DNA of 64,000 bases, taken from the NCBI GenBank assembly GCA_004352715.1, contig SCFE01000025.1, positions 201,997-265,996 of the forward strand, in the 5' to 3' direction. Shown piece after piece: positions 56,290 to 64,000 of the stretch. The number at the start of each line of letters is the position of its first letter. The first letter of the stretch is position 1. A program made the translations under genes and the position numbers. This stretch comes from Hofstenia miamia (Eukaryota > Xenacoelomorpha > Acoela). Below the pieces are notes generated by a model, which was not told where the DNA came from, did no database searches, and saw nothing but the letters and a program-made list of their open reading frames with translations.

Positions 56290-58960
56290 TATGAAAAAAT
56301 ATTCTAATAATTTTACGAAATATAATTCTTTTAAAATCGTAGCAATTAAATATTCAATATTGGGGAATCATAAACACATAAAATTTCCATTAACATTTGT
56401 CAAATATAATGTAGTAATTGGCTTGAATTGCGCTTGTAATTGGCTACTAATCTTCAAGTTCTTCTTAAAGATGTGTCTTCAATTTCAATTATCATTCCAA
56501 GTGAAATTCTTAACATTTATTGAATGATCCTGTTAACCTTTAGAATAAAGGTCTTATAAATTATTCCTGAACTGCGCATAGGAAAATTAAACATTTTTGA
56601 ATATCTTGAAATATGTTTCAGCACCTATAACTCGTAAATTAATGAACATATGTAATAGTTGAAAGCATCGCATGATATATATGTGCATCCATTTTCTTAT
56701 TTTTTAAAACCGCACGAAATTCCTAGTCACGAGGCGACGCCTCACTGGGTTTAGGTGGTATATTTGCCTAGGGAGAAGGCTTAGAGTAGTTTTTGCTCCT
56801 ATGGGTTTTCGACATCCTGATTACGTGTACATTGATTAGAAGAAAGAATTTAAACCCCTTTAAAAAACTGGAATTTTTAATAAAAACAGTTAATCTTTTC
56901 AAGTACTTGAAACTTCAGCACCTACCCCAAATATGTCTTAGTAAAAACAATCAGCATTACCTTCGAGCATTATCATTAATGGATTTGTACATCTCAAGAT
57001 TTCGTCATTTCATAATAACTTGCAGAAAATTAATTGAAAATGATGAAAATGCGGTTTGTCCTATATAAAGGACATAGGCAGTTTACAGGTTAGGCATACT
57101 TTATACTAAATTATTTATGAAGATATCTGTTTTGGAAATTACTTCAAGTGTAGCTATGTTGCAAGCTAAATTATATACTAGGGATCTCTTTAACTATGCA
57201 TATAGTAAAAAAACAATTGTGTGTGTGAGTGCGAAGTTAAACGTTACCCTAGATCTTAGGAACTATTCAGGGGAGTTTATGAAGATCGGCAAACTAAAAA
57301 AAATATAGGTTCGATATTTCGTGTGATGATGCATACTGCTTTCAATTCACCTTTCTTGAATGGTTGCATTGACGACGTTATATCCAGTTAGTATTTCACT
57401 TTAAAGAAGGTCAATATAATTAATAATCTGTTTTAAAATTAATAAAGTTAATTTTATTAATTAATTGTTTAAAACAATAACCAAATTCCCAATTTAGGAT
57501 TAGATGAATGAATAAGATTAATTAACTTCCGTCAACCAATTACGAGGAATGAGATGCAGGATGAATTGTAATCATTTTGAGCAACATGACTTTGGAATTT
57601 TGGACATACATTGATAATAATTTAAAAATTCTCGGCATTTGTGTTAGCCTCTTATGGGATTGTGATTTGAGCGGCAAAAAAGAATCTCTTTGATGAGTCC
57701 AGAAATTGACCGAATGAGATTTTTCCCATTTTATGCTAGTATGAAGCTGAATAGTTTTAGTTTCTGCTGCTTATTGCCAGTAATTGAAATCAACAGGAGT
57801 TTAAAAAGAAATTGCAATATAGTTATTGTTTATTGTTAAATATTCAAACTCAGAAAAAATTGTGGAAATACTAAAACGCAGTAATGTTAATATTTCGTCT
57901 GCTATTTACGCGAAATTGGACAACTGCAGTCCTATTGCGGTGGCTGCCAAAAAAGGCTTTTCTATGTTAAAAGTGTTTATCCAGAGATTGAAATTTTTTT
58001 GCGTCAAACAAAAATTCATAAATGGACGATTTTCAAAATTTTTTTCGCTTGATTAGCAAAAACTTAATACTTAGCATATCTTAGATTAGTTTCACGCATG
58101 TTTTACACTAATATTCTGTTTGCTCTTCTTATTACTTAATAGAAATTGCTTGAGCTCATATAGTAGCTTCATTTCAATCAAAGTGAATGAGATATGGATT
58201 GACAAATTTTCATAGTGTAGCTGTAGAAAAGTACGACAAATTAGCATTACATTACCTTCCTGAGACACACTCCTGATAATCTTCACTTATATCAAAATAT
58301 GAATAGCCTACAAGTATTTAAAAGCTTATTGAACAACAAAGCAGCAAAAATGTCACTTCAAATTTGTAGCTTAGAACTCATACAGCGTGAACAATGCCAG
58401 AGCTTCTCGCTATTTGTTGCTGAAAATATTACCTTTACTGATGAATCCTCATAAAATTACTTTTGAGTCATGCATCATCTGTAGCAACCTCGAGCATATC
58501 ATCAAAGCCGTGATTTCGGATAAAGTGAAACTTTCAGCAATTAGAACATCCAAATCGAGTCAATTGTCCCTCTTATGCAAGAATTGGTAAAGTGTTGCTA
58601 TGCACAATTAAAATATTCTTGAGAAAATTTAGCTGTTCCCCGAATGATTCAATCCACTCACAAAATATGATGTAACAATTCATATCCTAGGCTGTTCAAT
58701 AACACTAATTACAAATAACAAAAATTGAAATTTTTCATGGGGTCAATTTACAACATGTTTCCAGTGTCCCCATTCATCATCAATTAATAATAATATAAAA
58801 GTTGGTAAAATATTTTTTTTGCAAAATTGGTTTCATGTATTAAAATGCATTAAGATGTTGGATAAAATTTATCTATATACTTAATAAGTTCTCCTTGGTT
58901 TTTTCTATAATTCATGTTTCTGCAATTTATGTATTCTTAGTTATAATTAAAACAATAAAA
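56290..58960. other. Intergenic, nothing certain
   Basis: Upstream flank of the LINE. A GC-richer patch at 56720-56820 stands out from its surroundings but has no confirmed identity. Other short frames have no recognisable motif. Confidence 0.35.
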
Positions 58961-58975
58961 TTTTTCTCTTATAGG

Positions 58976-59165
58976 TGCATGTTGCGACAATATATTTCAG
59001 ACTGCATATGACCGTGCATATGTTCAGAAATTCTGTTTTCCAAATGTCTCTTGGTTTCTCCTATGTACGAGCTATCACATTCATCACCTTTATATTTGCC
59101 TACACAAGAAGAAGATAGCGAAATCAGATCTTTATTTTTAACCAATGTGCTGCTTTGGTGAACCG
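58976..59165 (-). pseudogene. Penelope-like element GIY-YIG endonuclease fragment
   Basis: The minus strand reads CVGKYKGDECDSSYIGETKR then HLENRISEHMHGHM. This is the C-terminal GIY-YIG domain of Penelope-like retroelements: Cys-x-x-Cys-type start, S-Y-I-G-E-T-K/R, catalytic Arg and E-H. No reverse transcriptase was found beside it, so it is an isolated end fragment. Confidence 0.65.
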
Positions 59166-59329
59166 TTTAAAACTAATGTAACGATATAATAATTTTTTTA
59201 AAAACATTAATCAATTGTTTGACAAGAATGATTCATAATAAATAATTAGAAAAATAGTTTCATATTGTGAGAATTATGTGTTTTAGTTTCATTCTTTTAA
59301 CTGTATAATCGATATTAGCAAATTTTGTT

Positions 59330-59690
59330 GGAAAACTACATATTGTGCAGGATTTCATTAACTCAACATGTATGTTAAGGTGCAACAGCAAATATTGATG
59401 CCTCAAGTAATGGATTGACATCAAAATCAATACATTTCTAGTAGGATTCCTTAATGAAAAGATTCCTGTACTCTCATGGCCAGATAATATACCTGATATG
59501 AACCCAATAATATATTTTGGTCGATATTAAAGAATTACAATCAAACACATTTACAAACAAAAACAATTGATAAGTGCCCTACTTAACCTTTCAAAAAGGA
59601 ATACAGAAATGAGAATGGAAATCGTTGAGACATGCAGAAAGTTAATATCTGGCTTGACCAGTAAGGTTGCTGAACTTGTGAAGTGTAAGT
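59330..59690 (+). pseudogene. Tc1-type transposase C-terminus, remnant
   Basis: The + strand near 59470 reads VLSWPDNIPDMNPI, the W-P-x-x-S-P-D-L-N-P-I-E block with the catalytic Glu lost. It then shows KQKQLISALLNLSK and ETCRKLISGLTSKVAELVK, the usual Tc1 tail. Stops and a frameshift are present. Confidence 0.6.
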
Positions 59691-60203
59691 GATATCGTAC
59701 AAGATTTAACGACTTTTAACAAATGATTTTATCATGGAATAATTTAAGATTACATTGCTTGCCCTATATTTATTGTAAATTATCCATTCAAATTGGAGTA
59801 TCTCAATTAACGTCACCACTATTGTACTTGAGCTCTCAGTATGTTAACTAAATATCTTGCTTTAGGATGGACTGTCCTTTTTAGCGTTCTTTCTACTGTT
59901 CTTCTTCATCTGAAGAGGGACGCTAATTTTCCTGCTTTTTGAGTTTGTCTGATATATATATATTTTTTTTTCAAAGCTTTGCATTTCAATACTTCAAAAT
60001 TGCTCTAAATTTACCAAAGTAAATTGCGTTTTATCTCATATGCAATCTATAATGCATTGAGTACCAAAAAATGTGTTTTAGGATCTTTTCTATTTTTTCT
60101 ATATTTTAATACATTCTGATTGTTACATGATTCCTTGTGATTATTCATTATTAAGTAGCTCTTCAACTCATTGTTCTCAATCTAATATAAATCACACTAA
60201 TAA

Positions 60204-60411
60204 TGTGGCACACTTGTGGCCCTGATCACGAAGGAATTAAAAGAGGCCAACAGAAAAGAGAGGGGCGGAACCAAAAACCACATGTCGCAAGGCTCCAGTT
60301 TACCTGCGGTTATCAGGATTCTCATGGAAAGAGATTTTTCTGTCCCATATCTATCTCATCTCTCAAATAATTTGTCCTATGACGCTGATTCAACCATGAA
60401 AACGGTAACAA
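60204..60411 (+). other. Exon-like open stretch, product unknown
   Basis: A + strand frame opens after a TAA near 60201 and reads LVALITKELKEANRKERGG then SSLPAVIRILMERDFSVPYL, ending before AAAACG/GTAACA (60411), a plausible donor. Base composition and codon use (GCC, CTG, ATC, TCG) are less AT-rich than the surroundings, as in the AP-3 mu exons. No family was recognised. A possible acceptor AG lies at 60231-60232 (CACGAAG). It could be an exon of a host gene or a mobile-element piece. Confidence 0.3.
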
Positions 60412-62737
60412 TTTAACCTCACATTATTTTTACGTTTGTTTAATGTGAATAACATTCCAATCCTATAGGGTACCATTTTTTCTCTGAATTTGAATTTAGG
60501 GTCTAAACCTTGGCCAAGATGAGCTAGGCCAGATTTGGTGTTAATGCTTTAATTGATATTTGTAATACATCAGAAAAAGAAAAATTATTTTTAAAATTTA
60601 CGCTTTGGAAATGCTAAAAACTTCCCTCTTTAAATTTAATCAGACCTGCATCGTTGGTAGTTGCAAAACCTTTAATGTATTAAAATTGTATTCTAAAATT
60701 TAAGAACGTTTCTGAGAAATCTTTCTCAATTTACGCTGATATGGTAATGGAGTGCTTGCATCCACATCATGCAATAGAATAACACGAATAGTATCAATAG
60801 ATCTGTCAATACTCTTACATTACTAATTTGGTGAGAAGTTGAATTTTAAAAGGGCTTACGAAGTGTGACATGACGCGTTTGTCGAATAAGACAATTGACA
60901 ATCTAAAAAGAATTATTAGATTATGTGGACAGTACTTCTTTTTTCAGAATCAATTACACTCACATGTAAAATACATGGTTATTTAAATTAAATATTTTTT
61001 CATAAACCAAAATCTTAAATTGAAATTCGATTTACTCACTTATGAGCTCTCTCCCATTTTTGTTAAGCAGCTATTTTTTCTCTACCAATATTAAATTCGA
61101 AAAGTCGCAATTTTAATATTGCATTAGAAATGAACTGTATCATTACTTATATTAATGGGAAATCTCAAGTGCTCACATAAATGATCTTCATATATTATTA
61201 ACACTTTCATATTAACAACATTCTTCAAAATCATTAATATAATTACTGCATATGATTCTAAGAGTTTTCCAAATATCTATACAGACTTTATCGCAAAAGT
61301 AACCATTGCATTAATGCATTGGCTTTACAAAGGGGGGGGAGGGAGGCATGGTGGTGGCTTAGAGAAGTGTCCAACATTGAGTTAGATTGACTTAAGCAAA
61401 ACAAATTTTGTAGAAATTTTTTGAAATATTAAATGCTAAGATGGTGACGTGACCCAACATTATTAATACTATTATATTTCTATTTTTCATGGACGTTGTT
61501 GATTTTTTATCAATCACTGTTTTCAACATTTATCTTTATTCTCCCATTACATATTAATAAACAATTAAACGCTTTTTTCGCATTTGGAATTACTGGAATA
61601 TAGAACTTAGAGGCTGACCATAGAAAACTACTGTGTGTTTTGGTAGAACTACAAGACCACATTAAAAACTTTCAACACGTTTGATTACTCTACGATTGGA
61701 TTGGCTAATGTTATTTCAAACAGGAATTTCCTTCTTAAGATTTTTACTAAACTATGTAAGATTTCCCTTTTATCAATAAATGTTTTTATATTTTAGCCAT
61801 TGAATTTGGAAGCGTATACGGTTATCTTGATTGTCAACTAGAGGCCTGAGGTAGCGGCATGGTCACGATCCTGGTACTGGATCCGTCTGTACGGTACCGA
61901 GTTAAGAAATGTAATACCGTTAACATTACGGTACGGAACCGGTGCTAATTTAAAAGTCTTTTGCGGTATCGATACTTCAGCAGTCTAGATCCTGAACATG
62001 TTGATGAAATTTTGTTTTTGAGAAGTTGATGTGGGTGTTTTCCTATTTTCACGTTGTGTTATGTGGGACCAAAGGGTAACAGTAATAGGATTTTCGATTC
62101 CAGGAAAGGACGGATTCTAAAATTTTTTAACGGTAAAGTACCGCAGAACTCTATTGTCAACCACACTTACTAGGACAATTTGAATGTTAATTTATTGTTT
62201 TTTGTTTATTTACAATATTTCTCTAATGGCCATATCAATAATGGGACTTAAGGCTGCCATCATAGTGTCATACCATATTTTCCACCATTGTTTATAATTC
62301 TTACATGCATTACTATAGGTTTGTACTTTAAACTGAAATAAAATATTATAAATTAGTCAAATTTAATATTAGGAAAACAGACAAATCTTATTGGCTTGCT
62401 CTGGGTGAATTTTGTCCCATGAGATTCCCACCTATCTATTATAGTACAGCTATTTCGTTCAATAATTTTTCATCTCTACCATTCGTCCTGTGAGAAGTCT
62501 TTCAATTAGACTGTCAAACAAATATAAATTTTCAGAAAAATGCATGAAAGTCATAGCATGCCATCAAACTGATTACATCTTTGAAGTTCATTTGCGCATA
62601 TCATCCTCCAGTTTCTTATAAGTGTGACATTTTACATGTACATGTACTTCACATATATTTATTTTTGTAAGATATGTTTGCCAGACTTTAATGTAAATTA
62701 ATAAAGTTATTTTTTCTCAACAAACATGGTGCAAAGA

Positions 62738-62781
<44 letters not shown>

Positions 62782-63627
62782 GTTTGGATTAACTCAGTTT
62801 AAATTATTATCATGTTAAAATATTAAAATTTATTATCACTATTGTTTGCAAAAAAAATGTAATATTTGATTGCAACATTGTCAGTTGATTGAAAAATGTC
62901 ACTTTTGAATGGAAAATGGTATTGTCAATGCATTAAATTTAGTTTATTTTAAATGCAATTTTTTTCTAAAATTCAATAGTTTTTGCACTGATGTTCACTA
63001 TGCCATTTCAATTTATTATAATTTCTAACGCTAATTACATGGTTTCTTCCTTTTGAATTATTGATTTATCAATTTTAACATACTTAATTAAATTTTTGTA
63101 ATTTTTCAAGAACTATTTTATTCTATTTATATTTTAAATTAAGTAGGTACACAATATTCAATTTTGCATCAGTTAATTTCTATAAAAATGTGCACAGTTG
63201 AAATTGTGAATGAAAAGCTGGAATCTCATTTGATGAGTTGAAAAATTTTGAATTCTGTTTTAATATGAAACTCACTTATGGAAACGAATGATAGTTCTAT
63301 CAAATTTTCAAAATTGGAACTCTTATTTTAAAATACAAGTAAATCATTAAGACTTTAGTGAAAATAAGAACAAAAGTACTTATTGGGTGACCGTTTTTTA
63401 ATGAAGGTTTTAAAACTTTGTTGTTACCTTTAATTGATAAAAGAAAACTTTGAAGGAATACTGAAAAATATTTTCTTATTTCATTTTCTTTTGATTTTTG
63501 TTTTACTGTATAATTTTTTCTCCCTTGTGCTCTCTTGGTATAAGTTTATTGAACTGCGTTTAGTAAAGCATATTGTTTGTAATTGGATAGCATTTAGACA
63601 AATCGTTGCATTCCCCCTCATCTAAAG
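60412..63627. other. Gene-poor segment with (TA)n at 62742-62779
   Basis: Nothing coding was recognised. Contains a G-run (about 61331-61345), a GGTAC-rich patch (61865-61975) and a long TA microsatellite (62742-62779). If the next feature is part of a host gene this may be its intron. Confidence 0.4.
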
Positions 63628-63718
63628 ACGCTGGATCCAGTAGATCGCGAAATTACCTTCCTTCCATCGAAATCTCCGTATGATCCACGACATATGCTGG
63701 CTGGTCGGAATAATCCAG
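63628..63718 (+). CDS. Acetyl-CoA carboxylase exon (carboxyltransferase domain), gene partial
   Basis: 91 bases between an AG (63626-63627) and GTATTC (63719) encode [20 protein letters not shown] then [10 protein letters not shown], phase 0 to phase 1. This matches the signature in the carboxyltransferase domain of eukaryotic multidomain acetyl-CoA carboxylase (D-P-I/V-D-R-x-I-x-F-x-P-T-K-x-P-Y-D-P-R-x-M-L-A-G-R). The enzyme makes malonyl-CoA for fatty-acid synthesis. The next exon (W-L-x-G-F-F-D-x-x-S-F) is not in the last 280 bases and should lie beyond the window. The upstream exon was not found anywhere to the left, which is odd for a + strand gene. Confidence 0.75.
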
Positions 63719-64000
63719 GTATTCCGTTTTTATTTATGTGTTTGTTCACTTGGTGCACCATTTAATGATTGATGTTATCCATGAAAATGCATGATCAACA
63801 CAATACGTCACTTGATACTTGATTCACTAACATCGAATCAATGTTTTGCTATCATTCTGTAATCTAAAGAAACCTCTAGATTTTTGGTCTGAACAAAGAA
63901 GAACGCTACCAACGTTTCTTGAAAGAAAATCTATCATATATGATACACATTTTATTAGAACAAAATAGCAAGACTATTCACAATCACTATTTAACATATA
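63719..64000. other. Probable intron to the window edge
   Basis: Starts with a GT donor after the carboxylase exon. No further exon seen. Confidence 0.4.

Noticed and set aside
56720-56820. tRNA-derived SINE
   Set aside because: GGTTTTCGACATCC faintly recalls a B box, but there is no matching A box at the right distance and no cloverleaf.
61331-61356. G-quadruplex
   Set aside because: One long G-run plus short ones gives weak potential, and nothing ties it to a gene.

Overview
The window is animal nuclear DNA. It is AT-rich by eye, has spliced genes and is crowded with decayed mobile elements. Three host loci were recognised, all on the + strand. The first is a complete 11-exon gene for the medium (mu) subunit of the AP-3 adaptor complex (18532-39226, 416 residues). 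The second is a two-exon gene for a shrunken glutaredoxin/thioredoxin-reductase-like protein (43389-44804). The third is a single exon of acetyl-CoA carboxylase near the right edge (63628-63718). I cannot name the species. The AP-3 gene, the glutaredoxin-reductase fusion and the element mix indicate an invertebrate metazoan, and the CpG-type decay in the left third suggests a CpG-methylated genome. I saw no rRNA, tRNA or CRISPR array.

Layout. 1-14325 holds three broken minus-strand copies (A, B, C) of one Ty3/gypsy-like LTR retrotransposon, separated by assembly gaps. The copies supply gag (coiled coil, capsid, zinc knuckle), protease, reverse transcriptase/RNase H, integrase and a third open frame, plus a candidate primer-binding site and LTR edge in B and C. 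14326-18500 is mostly gene-poor, with a CpG-rich patch, two YY1-like ATGGCGGC sites (one at the AP-3 start) and a piggyBac remnant. 18532-39226 is the AP-3 mu gene. Its introns hold seven recognisable elements, all antisense to the gene: a restriction-like-endonuclease LINE end, an APE-type LINE, a tyrosine-recombinase-like remnant, a Tc1 element with intact ends, a reverse-transcriptase/RNase H fragment and two mariner remnants.

39230-51890 has a hAT-like remnant, the glutaredoxin/reductase-like gene with its poly(A) signal, a MITE with repeated GCTGTAAAC motifs, a Tc1 tail and two places where the assembly has doubled itself. 51897-56290 is a nearly intact two-ORF LINE of CR1 type, with an SGNH-esterase-type ORF1 and an endonuclease-plus-RT ORF2 that starts with a 2A-like motif. 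56290-64000 has a Penelope-type GIY-YIG fragment, another Tc1 tail, one unassigned exon-like stretch and the acetyl-CoA carboxylase exon.

The host genes show no shared pathway: AP-3 sorts cargo to lysosome-related organelles, the reductase-like protein belongs to a thiol-redox family and acetyl-CoA carboxylase starts fatty-acid synthesis. The strongest items for follow-up are the gutted reductase fusion, the CGA-to-TGA decay with its RFKG repeat, the 2A-like LINE leader, the all-antisense intronic elements and the orphan carboxylase exon.
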